From an uncultured Porphyromonadaceae bacterium (GTDB lineage: Bacteria > Bacteroidota > Bacteroidia > Bacteroidales > Muribaculaceae): a DNA stretch of 64,000 nt. The stretch's first letter is position 1; each line of letters starts with the position of its first letter. The notes below the pieces were generated by a model. The model was not told where the DNA came from. It did not search any database and worked only from the letters and a program-made list of their open reading frames with translations. The stretch lies in NCBI GenBank assembly GCA_902470475.1, contig CABRGT010000003.1, positions 1 through 64,000 of the forward strand, written 5' to 3'. Shown one piece after another: positions 9,336 through 18,274 of the stretch. A program made the translations under genes and the position numbers.

Positions 9336-10103
9336 TCATCTATTCCGGTATAGCTTTGTGTAGAGCATGCCCACAAGCAGCGCACCTCCGACGATATTTC
9401 CAAGCGTCGACATGAGCAGATTGCGGAACAGCTGCCATACGGTAACGTCGGCTCCGGCCCACATTCCGCATGGAATGAAAAACATATTGGCTATGCAATG
9501 TTCAAAACCGAGAGCAACAAATGCTGCGATCGGAATCCATATGGCTATGGTCTTCTCTGCGAATGTTTTTAGGCCGAGGGTCAGCCATACAGCCAGGCAC
9601 ACGCACCAGTTGGCCCCTACTCCGCGTAGGAAAATCTGATGCAGAGGAAGGTCGGCCTTTGTCTCGGCTATGTTTCTGATCGCAGTCGAATACGGCTCGA
9701 TATCAACGAGCCCGGATTGGATGACAAGAAGATAGGTGAACATCAGCGCACCCGTGAAATTTCCGATCCACACCATTGTCCAGTTCATGATCATACGCGA
9801 CGGACGCACATGACCGTGGGCTACGCCAGGGATCAGAACGGCATTGTTGCCGGTGAATAGTTCGCCGCCGAACATCACGATCAGAAACAGTCCGACCGGA
9901 AATGAGAGGGCCGACAACAATCTGCCTAATGCAGGATTCGATGCCGCGAGCCCAGGTATGCCGGATCCGAGATATAAAGAAAGGCATCCTCCGAGAGCAA
10001 TGAATGCTCCGGCCATTGCGGACAGGATCAAGACGCGGGTTGTGGAGAGGGAAGTCTTTGCAACAGAGGCTTTCAAAGCTCTGTCTATGGCTTCGTATTG
10101 CAT
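9336..10103 (-). CDS. Formate/nitrite transporter (FNT) family channel
   Basis: A 255-residue integral membrane protein with six hydrophobic segments and the FNT signatures GGELFTGNNAVL (loop region) and GFEHCIANMFFIP (with the pore His). FNT proteins form pentameric channels for formate, nitrite or hydrosulfide, and the substrate cannot be read from this sequence. Its start codon overlaps the stop of the upstream universal-stress gene by one base (TGATG), so the two are translationally coupled. The pairing suggests anion handling under stress or changing redox conditions. Confidence 0.88.
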   Translation of the reverse strand: MQYEAIDRALKASVAKTSLSTTRVLILSAMAGAFIALGGCLSLYLGSGIPGLAASNPALGRLLSALSFPVGLFLIVMFGGELFTGNNAVLIPGVAHGHVRPSRMIMNWTMVWIGNFTGALMFTYLLVIQSGLVDIEPYSTAIRNIAETKADLPLHQIFLRGVGANWCVCLAVWLTLGLKTFAEKTIAIWIPIAAFVALGFEHCIANMFFIPCGMWAGADVTVWQLFRNLLMSTLGNIVGGALLVGMLYTKLYRNR

Positions 10104-11224
10104 CAGACAGGGATTACAAGCATGGGGATATCCGCATGGAACAGCAGCCGGTGCGCGATCCCCGGGTTAAACATTCGTGTGAGCACATTCTTGCGCCTGT
10201 TCGGAACGACGATGAGGTCGAAACTGCGCTCTTTCTGCAATTTCTCAAGTTCGGTAATGGCGTTCTTGGGCGATACGGGAATATTCTCAAAAGTATACTG
10301 TTCGAATTTCTTGCTGCAGTATTCACTAAGGGCTAAAGCAGCCGGTCCGGCATTCTTGTCCGTGAACCGGTGACGCGTGGGTATATGGACGATCGTGACA
10401 CGGGAATGGGCGTATGAGAAGTAACGGTACAACGTGTCCATTGCGAGAATATCTTCCTGGTCAAGATTGCTGAAAAAAAGGATATTGCGCGGCGTCGAAT
10501 TAAAATCGATGTCAATATTTTCCGGAATCGCAAGGACTGAGAAGCGGCTCTCGTCCAGTACTTCGGCAGTTACACTGCCGATCATATCTTTTTCTTTGGT
10601 AGATGCGCTGCGTGTCCCCATCACAACAAGGAATGGAGGATGATCCTTGGCATAAGCTATGATGGCATCCTCGGGCACACCTTCTGCAATCACATGCCTG
10701 AATCTTACCACGGGCAGCATTCCCGACTTCATTTCTTCCTTAAGACGTTGCTGAAAATGCGTCATCTCGCTGTTGGCTGTGTTTACCAGCTGTTCTACAG
10801 CATCGGCTGCGGCAATTTCATATGTCAGATTATCGCTGAGTTGAACGTTCGAACTTATGTGCGGATCGATATAAGCATGGAGAAAAGTTATGTCGACTTT
10901 ATGTGCCGCCGCGATCCTGATGGCTATTCTTGCCGCCAGATATGAGTAGTCGCTGAAATCGACGGGAACGATGATGTCATGACACAAGGTCTGCCTGTTG
11001 TCGGCCGTGACATTGTGTGCGCCACTGAACAGATCGGGATTCTCGATGATGCGTAGTGCCAGCGGGAGATCATCCTCGGATATGCGGACGCGGACTCCCG
11101 AAGAAACCTCGGGCTGTTCAAGATTGACATTTTGCAGTACGACATTTATACCCTCGGCTTCAAGCAGCGATTTTACGGAGAGTGCATGATCGTATGTGTG
11201 GATAGCTATGGTGATCAGTCTCAT
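10103..11224 (-). CDS. Tandem universal stress protein with N-terminal DUF2007-like domain
   Basis: Residues 1-70 look like a DUF2007 (putative signal-transducing) domain: HTYDHALSVKSLLEAEGI followed by VRISEDDLPLALRIIE. Two UspA folds follow. The first begins HDIIVPVDFSDYSYLAARI and holds VVMGTRSAS and GSVTAEVL, a nucleotide-binding-like end. The second ends HADIPMLVIPV and has a weaker motif. UspA proteins bind ATP or AMP and modulate stress survival. I used the ATG at 11224; one codon upstream is a TTG. It is the first gene of a two-gene operon with the FNT channel, suggesting regulation of that channel. Confidence 0.8.
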   Translation of the reverse strand: MRLITIAIHTYDHALSVKSLLEAEGINVVLQNVNLEQPEVSSGVRVRISEDDLPLALRIIENPDLFSGAHNVTADNRQTLCHDIIVPVDFSDYSYLAARIAIRIAAAHKVDITFLHAYIDPHISSNVQLSDNLTYEIAAADAVEQLVNTANSEMTHFQQRLKEEMKSGMLPVVRFRHVIAEGVPEDAIIAYAKDHPPFLVVMGTRSASTKEKDMIGSVTAEVLDESRFSVLAIPENIDIDFNSTPRNILFFSNLDQEDILAMDTLYRYFSYAHSRVTIVHIPTRHRFTDKNAGPAALALSEYCSKKFEQYTFENIPVSPKNAITELEKLQKERSFDLIVVPNRRKNVLTRMFNPGIAHRLLFHADIPMLVIPV

Positions 11225-11256
11225 CAATCAGCGATTAATGTGAAGTGGAAATATGA

Positions 11257-11306
11257 AGCAAATGCACTGTATAGCGGTACTGCCGTACCGTCACAGCGCA
11301 TTTGCT
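11257..11306 (-). terminator. Composite hairpin, probable terminator of the small HTH gene
   Basis: Outer arms AGCAAATGC (11257-11265) and GCATTTGCT (11298-11306) enclose an inner perfect hairpin CGGTAC-TGCC-GTACCG (11275-11290). It lies just downstream of the minus-strand gene ending at 11341. The trailing T-run is weak. Confidence 0.45.
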
Positions 11307-11340
11307 ATGTCTTATTGAGACGGGCAAGGATGAAGGCTTG

Positions 11341-11598
11341 TTATTGCGCCTCCTGCTCCTTCAGGATCTCAACGGCCATGTCGTAGATGGTTGTGTCATC
11401 AAGCACCACAATGCCTCCGTCAGGACCCGGTTCGATGTGTACACCGATGTTCTTGCCGCAGTCGTAGTTGCTGCCACCGAAATAGTTACGGACAGTCTGT
11501 ACGGTTGTATTGAGTTTGTCAGCTATTCTATGCATCGATCCGTCGGGCAGGCTGTCCTTGAGGCGGCGAAGCTCGTTGAAGGTGATTGTCTTTGACAT
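11341..11598 (-). CDS. Small HTH-like conserved protein
   Basis: This 85-residue protein holds a helix-turn-helix-like stretch (MHRIADKLNTTVQTVRNYF, about residues 22-40). An acidic C-terminal half follows, with PGPDGGIVVLDD and a final helix (DMAVEILKEQEA). It resembles short Bacteroidetes proteins of unknown role and is probably a DNA-binding regulator. It is alone between an AT-rich upstream stretch and a hairpin. Confidence 0.6.
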   Translation of the reverse strand: MSKTITFNELRRLKDSLPDGSMHRIADKLNTTVQTVRNYFGGSNYDCGKNIGVHIEPGPDGGIVVLDDTTIYDMAVEILKEQEAQ

Positions 11599-11741
11599 AA
11601 TTGTAGCAGTTTAAGAGTTTAAGTTGGGTTTTACGGGGTTAAAATTAGAACTTTATTTTTAAATAAACAACTTTATAACTTAAAAAGTGAATATGTTATT
11701 AAACATACACTATCAACTTTTCGCTTATCACCCTGATATGA

Positions 11742-13235
11742 TTAATATTGCAGATAAATGAACGGAACAAGGTCGCTTGAACGTGCCTGAATGACGAAAA
11801 AGATCACAGCTGCCAGCAATATTCCCTGGGCTGCAAGTGGCATTGCCGAGTATGTGCGTGATGCCGAATCGGTCCATTGTCCGGGAGCGAAATGCATTGC
11901 AAGTCCGGCCAGCATTGCCAGTACTATCATTATGTAAGCCTCAACAAACTGTGGTGCCACACCGGCATGGAAGTCGCCGAATATCTGTCCGGCGATATCG
12001 GCGAGTGTCTGAGGGGAACTGGCACGGAAAATAGTGAAGCCTATGACTGTCAGGATAAAAGTCACAGTAATATTAAAAACTATGGCGGGAGGAGTATTCT
12101 TCAGCCATTCCGGTGTCTGCCATTTTGATTTGATTGCCTTGTGTACGGCAAGAATAACACCCTGATAGGCGCCCCATATCAGATACATCCATCCGGCTCC
12201 GTGCCATATGCCGCCGATGACCATGGTGAGGAAGTTGTTGAGATATGTCCGGGCTTTTCCCCGGCGACTTCCTCCAAGAGGTATATAGAGGTAATCGCGC
12301 AGCCATGTGGAGAGCGATATATGCCAGCGCCGCCAGAATTCCGAAGGATTCTGTGATTTGAACGGTGCATTGAAATTCTGCTTGAAACGATATCCCATCA
12401 GCAGTGCGAGACCGATAGCCATGTCGCTGTAGCCTGAGAAATCGCAATAAATCTGGATAGTGAATCCAACACATCCGACAAGATTTTCGAAGCCGCTGTA
12501 TAAAGTCGGATTCTCGAAGATCCGGTTGACGAAGTTGCCGCTTAGATAGTCGGCTATGATTACTTTCTTGATAAGGCCTGCCATGATCATGAAAAGCCCC
12601 TCGCTGATCATCGGCTGCGTAGCCACTGGATTCTGCTTCACCTGCGGCAGCAGGTCCTTCGCCCTCACTACAGGTCCGGCGAGAAGCGGAGGGAAGAATG
12701 TAAGCGAAAATGTATAGTGGAGCAGGTTGCGTTCCGGTTGCATCTGGCCGCGGTATACATCGACTATATAGCTTATCGACCGGAATGTTATGAACGAGAT
12801 TCCCGCAGGCAGAACAATGTCGAGCATATCGAAATCACGGCCCCACATTTCGGCCCATGTTGATGCGAGAAGGTTGAAATACTTGAAATATATTAGCATT
12901 CCGATATTCAGCATGACGTTCAGCAATACTACGCCTTTTCGGAGCATCGGCTGTCGGAGCCAGCCGAGCATATTCCCTAAAATGTAGTCGCTAAGGCAGA
13001 TTCCCAGCAGTATATAGCAGCATTCGGCACTTGATTTATAATAAAAGAACAGCGAGAACGCTATTGTGGCAAGCATTTTGGCCGTAGGAAAGTTGCGGAG
13101 CAATTCGTAGATTCCCATAAAAGCCACGAAAAGCAGCAGAAACAGGCCCGTGTTGAATAGAAGCGGTGACGCGGGATCATAAGCCAGCACTTTGGTGATG
13201 GCGCTGAAGTCAAAACTGTTGATAAAATCTGACAT
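11742..13235 (-). CDS. MBOAT family O-acyltransferase
   Basis: A 497-residue polytopic membrane protein of the AlgI/DltB/PatA type. The diagnostic region is RDYLYIPLGGSRRG followed by the catalytic histidine in GGIWHGAGWMYLIWG. The segment QIYCDFSGYSDMAIG is also typical. Such proteins pass an acetyl or other acyl group across the inner membrane for O-acylation of an envelope polymer. It follows two SGNH proteins in the same operon, the usual partner that completes transfer in the periplasm. The polymer is unknown. Confidence 0.9.
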   Translation of the reverse strand: MSDFINSFDFSAITKVLAYDPASPLLFNTGLFLLLFVAFMGIYELLRNFPTAKMLATIAFSLFFYYKSSAECCYILLGICLSDYILGNMLGWLRQPMLRKGVVLLNVMLNIGMLIYFKYFNLLASTWAEMWGRDFDMLDIVLPAGISFITFRSISYIVDVYRGQMQPERNLLHYTFSLTFFPPLLAGPVVRAKDLLPQVKQNPVATQPMISEGLFMIMAGLIKKVIIADYLSGNFVNRIFENPTLYSGFENLVGCVGFTIQIYCDFSGYSDMAIGLALLMGYRFKQNFNAPFKSQNPSEFWRRWHISLSTWLRDYLYIPLGGSRRGKARTYLNNFLTMVIGGIWHGAGWMYLIWGAYQGVILAVHKAIKSKWQTPEWLKNTPPAIVFNITVTFILTVIGFTIFRASSPQTLADIAGQIFGDFHAGVAPQFVEAYIMIVLAMLAGLAMHFAPGQWTDSASRTYSAMPLAAQGILLAAVIFFVIQARSSDLVPFIYLQY

Positions 13236-13259
13236 TATTATTTGAGAGAGGATGAACCA

Positions 13260-14519
13260 TTATCTTAGTCGCTCCAGAAGCGCGTCGGTGAACAGATTGC
13301 CCTGGAGACGGTAGCCCGACAGTGTCAGGTGTATGTGGTCGGTATTGATATTCCTGTCGGATATCCATTTGTGGGAGGACCCCGTGCCGCCGGCCACTTC
13401 ATACCAGTCATAGACCGGTATCGAATTATCGCGCGCGTAAGCCAGTATCACGTCGCGCATCCGTTTTACATTGGCGTTGACCTGAAATGAGGTGCGCGTC
13501 TTGCGACGACGACGCCTGGTGGTTTTTCGGTGGCATTCCTGCGGGGTGACAAGAAGTAGCCTGGCGTCGGGATTGGCCGTCTGCAGTTCCTTGACGAATG
13601 CGTCGATCGTCCGGCGGAATTCACTGTCGGTGATTTTACCGAATGCTTCGTTAGTTCCGAGGCTGACGATTATAAGGTCCGGCTCAAACATTTCGGCGAT
13701 GTCGTTGCCGACATTGCCGACCATAGTATAGCTTGAGAATGCGGCGCCGTTGTTGCCTATAACGTGGTATGCAAGTCCAGTCTCTCCGAGGGAGGCGTTA
13801 ATCCCGTGGATTGCTGTGCCGACAGGTCCCCGCAGATTGAGATCAACGCTTGAGATATTATAGGGAAAAGATATTTTCAAACCTTTGTAAGCCGGGCTTG
13901 CCGAGAACGGAATCGGTTCCATACCGTCGATAGCCGATATTACTTCGAGGGTGTCTCCGCTATAATATATAGTGAGTGCGTCAAACAGCTCTTCTGTGGT
14001 GACACTGAGATTGAAACTGCGGCTGTGCGGTTGTATCGCAATTCCTGAAAATCCCATTGCAGTGGGCCATGGCAGTTTGAGGAGGCGCGACTGCACAAAA
14101 CTGTTTGATGACGTGATCTTATAGTCGACCGGCTGGTTTGTACCTGCAAGTCTGAACGGGATGATCAGGCCTCTGCCGCGCAGGTGATCAAATTCCTTCC
14201 CGAGTCGGTTACGGGTGACGGCGGTACCCATGTCGGCCTGAAGATGCGAGTCACCGATATGCACGATGTTTACCGGACATGAGTCGGCTGCTGCAAAGAC
14301 CATGGCAAGATCGGTCCAGTCGTTGCCGTTCATCTGGATGTGATTGGCATCGAGATTTATATAGTCGGGATATGTTACTGTGGCCAAAGCCGTGCTGTTA
14401 CCGGTTTCAACGGTTGGATTCTGACGGATGTCACTTTGGTCTTCATCTGCATATGATGGCCAGGGACAGAGTGTGACTGCCGCCGAGATTAGGATGAGGG
14501 GAGGAAATAGTCTATTCAC
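13260..14519 (-). CDS. Secreted SGNH/GDSL hydrolase or acyltransferase (second of pair)
   Basis: A signal peptide (start to about residue 24) precedes an SGNH fold. The nucleophile block is IVHIGDSHLQ with Ser91, the Asn block is VSLGTNEAFG, and the Asp-His block is DHIHLTLSGY near residue 395. A beta-rich insert separates the blocks. The start is a GTG that overlaps the stop region of the previous gene by eight bases, so translation is coupled. With the adjacent MBOAT protein it likely forms a periplasmic O-acylation or de-acylation unit, like PatA/PatB or AlgJ/AlgX systems. Confidence 0.82.
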   Translation of the reverse strand: MNRLFPPLILISAAVTLCPWPSYADEDQSDIRQNPTVETGNSTALATVTYPDYINLDANHIQMNGNDWTDLAMVFAAADSCPVNIVHIGDSHLQADMGTAVTRNRLGKEFDHLRGRGLIIPFRLAGTNQPVDYKITSSNSFVQSRLLKLPWPTAMGFSGIAIQPHSRSFNLSVTTEELFDALTIYYSGDTLEVISAIDGMEPIPFSASPAYKGLKISFPYNISSVDLNLRGPVGTAIHGINASLGETGLAYHVIGNNGAAFSSYTMVGNVGNDIAEMFEPDLIIVSLGTNEAFGKITDSEFRRTIDAFVKELQTANPDARLLLVTPQECHRKTTRRRRRKTRTSFQVNANVKRMRDVILAYARDNSIPVYDWYEVAGGTGSSHKWISDRNINTDHIHLTLSGYRLQGNLFTDALLERLR

Positions 14520-15927
14520 TGATCGAGGTATTTAGTGATTTTACAAATATTTTGGCAAGTTCACGACCGCCTTTATGATTAAGGTGAATGTAATCGGAAT
14601 TTATCAGACCGCGGTTATGCCATTCCACAACTGAATTTTTACCACCCATGGCACTGCGTGTGTCCCAGAACAGACTTCCTGTGGCACGCGCTGTTTCACG
14701 CTGCGCTCTTACCATTGCCGGCGCGGTTGACATAGACCCTACATCCGTGCCTTGCTTCTGGCCGCGGTCGCCGATGCCCATAAGCATAATTGTGGCAGAA
14801 GGATATGACATCCGTATCGAATTTATGACTCGCCCCATAATCTTGCCATATGAGGTATAGTCGGTCTGCTCTGATGTCAGCGCGTTGATGCCGAATTCGA
14901 GTATGATGAGGTCATAATCGATGTAGCTGCGCATCTGTGTATTTATGGCGGCATTAAGATTGCGGTGACTGATGCCGCTGTTGCCTCGTAGCGACATGTT
15001 GTCGAGTTGTATGCCTCCCGGTGTTTCCAGCCAGACACCGAGTACAATGAGCCCGTCTATGTCACTCGTGAAACCAAACTCAGAAGTGGACCGGCTGACT
15101 GTTATGGCCTGAACGCTTGTAGAAGCTTCGACAGGATGCTGTGCTGTATACCCGTCAGATTCTTTTACTGTGATTGTTCCGGCCTCCGGAGCGATAAACA
15201 ATAATGTCGACTGTGTCCATTGCCCGGCGTGCGGTACCCGGGACTTTCCTTTGAAAGTAACCGATGCGCCAGCTTCGCCGGAGTGATATAGGCCGGAAAG
15301 AATTCTGAGATCATCGGATTTCATGTCGCGGATCTCAGTCGGGGTCCATCCGGTTGCGGTGTGACCGATCGACTGCCGGAAGCCGGCCACTTGCGATTGT
15401 GCGGCCATGTACCCTACTCCGCTGCCTCCGTATTGTTCCTGAAGCATAGAGCGGATATCTTTTGTGAATATATCGCCCTCGATATACGAATCACCGATCA
15501 CAGCTATGCGGTATGTCTTTGAGGATGAATTCTGAAGCCCGCGACGTAGGGCCGCCAGACCGCTGCCATCTGACGAATAATCTTCTATAAGTACTGTGCC
15601 GTCTACAGTCGGGGCCTCGAAGTCATCGGGAATGTCGGGCAGCATTATTTCCGGTGACGCACCCGATGGCTGCTGTGGAAGCACGGAGGCAGTGTCGGCA
15701 TCTTCAGCCAGCATATCATCAAGATTTTCAAGTGCTGGATCAAGGACTTCGTGGGTGATGTAGGTCTTGTCCGGCTGAGGCACAAGATCGCTCAGCAGGC
15801 TGAAATCTTTTAGATAGTGATTGGTAAAATCGCCCCAAGGCAGCAGCGACAGCACTATAAGTGTGATGAGTGCGGTCGATAAAATCACAAATATGCCCCT
15901 GGGGGTGTTGTCATCTTGTCCTTGCAT
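14512..15927 (-). CDS. Membrane-anchored SGNH-type protein (first of pair)
   Basis: An N-terminal membrane segment (about residues 12-32) is followed by a Pro/Asp/Glu-rich linker and an SGNH domain. Its blocks are AVIGDSYIEGD (nucleophile Ser), ILEFGINALTS with Asn, and DYIHLNHKGG (Asp-His). The layout suits a periplasmic enzyme anchored near the MBOAT channel. I start it at the ATG at 15927; a TTG lies two codons upstream. The start lies inside the end of menF (17-base overlap). Two different SGNH proteins with one MBOAT suggest separate transfer and editing steps, which is inference. Confidence 0.8.
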   Translation of the reverse strand: MQGQDDNTPRGIFVILSTALITLIVLSLLPWGDFTNHYLKDFSLLSDLVPQPDKTYITHEVLDPALENLDDMLAEDADTASVLPQQPSGASPEIMLPDIPDDFEAPTVDGTVLIEDYSSDGSGLAALRRGLQNSSSKTYRIAVIGDSYIEGDIFTKDIRSMLQEQYGGSGVGYMAAQSQVAGFRQSIGHTATGWTPTEIRDMKSDDLRILSGLYHSGEAGASVTFKGKSRVPHAGQWTQSTLLFIAPEAGTITVKESDGYTAQHPVEASTSVQAITVSRSTSEFGFTSDIDGLIVLGVWLETPGGIQLDNMSLRGNSGISHRNLNAAINTQMRSYIDYDLIILEFGINALTSEQTDYTSYGKIMGRVINSIRMSYPSATIMLMGIGDRGQKQGTDVGSMSTAPAMVRAQRETARATGSLFWDTRSAMGGKNSVVEWHNRGLINSDYIHLNHKGGRELAKIFVKSLNTSISE

Positions 15928-16969
15928 TGCCAAAAGAATTGATTATTTCTTTCAGGACTTTGGCCTTTGCCTCGGTTTCGTCCCACTCTTTCTCCGGTAT
16001 CGATCTGGAGGTGATTCCTCCTCCGGCATAAATTGAGAACCGGTTGCCGCGGAAATGTATGCAGCGCAGATTGACATACGATATTATCTCTGGGCGATCA
16101 GGAGTCTTGACTGTAATGTATCCGCCGTAACAGAGTCGCTCGTGGCGTTCGAAGCGCTTTATTTCATCCAAAGCCTTCTCTTTTGGCAGTCCGGCGACGG
16201 CAGGTGTCGGCGACAGGGCGTCGCACACCATCTGATGAGTGACACTTTCGGCGGTAACGCACCGGATCCGCGTGCACAGATGTGCGATGTTGCCGTATTC
16301 AAGATCTGTGACCGGTGAGATCTCCATCTTTGTGCTAAGCGGCTGCAGACGTTCCACGATGAAATCTGTGACCATTTGCTGTTCTTGACGATTTTTGTCA
16401 TCCCATTCACCCGGAAGTGTTTTGGTACCCGCGAGAGCCATGGTTGAGATCAAGTTGTCACGTCTGTCGGATCTGACCAGGATTTCGGGGGTGGCACCGA
16501 GCCACGCGCCGGTCATCGGATGATAATAAATATGACAGAATGACTTTGGAAATGTCGCGAACAGCATTTCGGCAGCCTCGGTCCAGTCAATGGAGTCGGC
16601 TTCGCCAGATATTATCCGCGAAATAACAGTCTTGCCGCCGCGGTCAGCAAGCAGATCCACCAGCGCGGCCAGATTATGATTGTATTCGTTTCGATCGGTC
16701 GACGGATAGAAGATATCATCGCACGACTTTCCGTAATTGATTTCGCGGACGGTATTTTCATCATAATCGGCCGATATGCGGGCGCTTTCGGCATAAGGGC
16801 GGTTCCACATCGTGATGGAGAACATGTCGGCGGTATCATGTACTGCTGCATCACATCGCGAGGCGAGAAACCGCACTCTGTCGCCCGGCAGTCTGTAAGC
16901 TGCAAAGGCGATGTCGTGCGCGAGACAATATGAGACTGCCTCCCTTATCTTTTGTGGAATGGCCGGCAT
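15911..16969 (-). CDS. menF: Isochorismate synthase (chorismate-binding enzyme)
   Basis: The chorismate-binding fold is clear: LISTMALAGTKTLPG, then EISPVTDLEYGNIAHLCTRI, then LSPTPAVAGLPKEKA, then RLCYGGYI and IYAGGGITSRSIPEKEWDE. These carry the Mg-binding Glu residues and the catalytic Lys region of MenF/EntC. The reaction converts chorismate to isochorismate, the entry to menaquinone. At 352 residues it is slightly shorter than E. coli MenF. No other men gene lies in the window. It sits between rimO and the acylation genes, with three bases to rimO. Anthranilate or salicylate synthase is less likely given the motifs. Confidence 0.83.
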   Translation of the reverse strand: MPAIPQKIREAVSYCLAHDIAFAAYRLPGDRVRFLASRCDAAVHDTADMFSITMWNRPYAESARISADYDENTVREINYGKSCDDIFYPSTDRNEYNHNLAALVDLLADRGGKTVISRIISGEADSIDWTEAAEMLFATFPKSFCHIYYHPMTGAWLGATPEILVRSDRRDNLISTMALAGTKTLPGEWDDKNRQEQQMVTDFIVERLQPLSTKMEISPVTDLEYGNIAHLCTRIRCVTAESVTHQMVCDALSPTPAVAGLPKEKALDEIKRFERHERLCYGGYITVKTPDRPEIISYVNLRCIHFRGNRFSIYAGGGITSRSIPEKEWDETEAKAKVLKEIINSFGNARTR

Positions 16970-16972
16970 TTT

Positions 16973-18271
16973 TCAGACTGCAGTTGCGATCAGTTCAAAC
17001 GGCATGGCCTCGTCTATGCGGACCATGACGTAATCGCCGACTGATAATTTCTTTGTCTTTTTCACCAGAACTTCCGGATCGACTTCCGGCGAGTCGAATT
17101 CAGTGCGGCCTACATAGTAGTCGTCGTTCTCGCTGTCAATCACGACTTCGAGTATTTTTCCGATCTTCGTTTCGTTCAGTTCAAGTGATATCGTTTCCTG
17201 TTCGGCCATTATGATGTCAAGCCGCTGCTGTTTTACCTCCTGCGGAATATCATCGTTGAATTCACGGGCCGCGGCAGTATCCTCTTCCTCGCAGTAGGCG
17301 AATGCGCCCATGCGTTCGAAGCGCTGTTCGCGTACGAAATCCACGAGCCTGTCGAATGCGTCCTGTGTCTCTCCGGGAAATCCGACCATCAGGGTCGTAC
17401 GAATGTGTATGCCGGGAACTTCGCGGCGGATTCGGTCAAGCAGTTCGCGCGTCTCGGCGGCGGTGATATGGCGGTGCATGTTCCGGAGCACCTGATCGTC
17501 GATATGCTGCAGTGCGATGTCGAGATATTTACATACATTGGGATGCGCAGCCATGACAGGCAGCACATCATACGGGAAATCGGACGGATATGCGTAATGC
17601 AGCCTGATCCTCCGTACGCCTTCCGTCTCTGCCATCCGTCCGACGAGTTCGGCCAAGGCACTGTGTCCGTATAAATCATGTCCGTAGAAGGAAAGATCCT
17701 GGGCTATGACATTGAACTCGCTGACCCCTCGTGCCACAAGTGCTTTTGTCTCGTTTACTATGTCATCGACCGCACGCGACCGATATCTGCCCGTAATGAG
17801 CGGTATAGCACAGAATGCGCAGAATCGGTTGCAGCCTTCGGCGATCTTTATGTATGCGTGATGCGACAGTGTCGTCAGACAGCGGTCGTACGAAGTATGA
17901 TCTATTTTTTTTGCAGGTACGAGTGAGTCGATGATCCCGCTCCAGTCGAATTTGCCGTACCATCCGTCGACTTCGGGGATTTCGGCAGGCAGTTCTTTGC
18001 GGTATCGTTCGCTGAGGCATCCCATCACATACACACGGTCAATCACGCCTTCGCTCTTGAGCTGGCAGGCCTCGAGTATGGTATTGATGGATTCTTCCTT
18101 GGCGTCACCTATAAAGCCGCAGGTATTTATAACTACGGCACCGCCGGAGAAGCCGTCGGCATTGTGAAAAGCCTTGATGCCTGCTTTCGCAAACATCGAC
18201 AGCAGACGTTCGGAATCAATGAGATTTTTCGAACATCCCATTGTCACGACATTGACTTTGTTTACAGACAT
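16973..18271 (-). CDS. rimO: Ribosomal protein S12 methylthiotransferase RimO
   Basis: Radical-SAM enzyme that adds a methylthio group to an Asp of ribosomal protein S12. The N-terminal UPF0004 domain shows VTMGCSKNLIDSE and NTCGFIGDA with cluster cysteines. The radical-SAM motif CNRFCAFC (CxxxCxxC) follows, then FGFPGET-like VGFPGETQDAF, and a C-terminal TRAM domain (VDSENDDYYVGRTEFDSPEVD). The GCSKN and SPEVD forms distinguish RimO from MiaB. Its 432 residues are normal. It lies three bases downstream of ftsY, an order common in Bacteroidales. Confidence 0.95.
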   Translation of the reverse strand: MSVNKVNVVTMGCSKNLIDSERLLSMFAKAGIKAFHNADGFSGGAVVINTCGFIGDAKEESINTILEACQLKSEGVIDRVYVMGCLSERYRKELPAEIPEVDGWYGKFDWSGIIDSLVPAKKIDHTSYDRCLTTLSHHAYIKIAEGCNRFCAFCAIPLITGRYRSRAVDDIVNETKALVARGVSEFNVIAQDLSFYGHDLYGHSALAELVGRMAETEGVRRIRLHYAYPSDFPYDVLPVMAAHPNVCKYLDIALQHIDDQVLRNMHRHITAAETRELLDRIRREVPGIHIRTTLMVGFPGETQDAFDRLVDFVREQRFERMGAFAYCEEEDTAAAREFNDDIPQEVKQQRLDIIMAEQETISLELNETKIGKILEVVIDSENDDYYVGRTEFDSPEVDPEVLVKKTKKLSVGDYVMVRIDEAMPFELIATAV

Positions 18272-18274
18272 TGT

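Noticed and set aside
9336..10103. Naming the FNT channel focA or nirC
   Set aside because: No formate- or nitrite-metabolism gene lies beside it, and substrate type cannot be read from the motifs.
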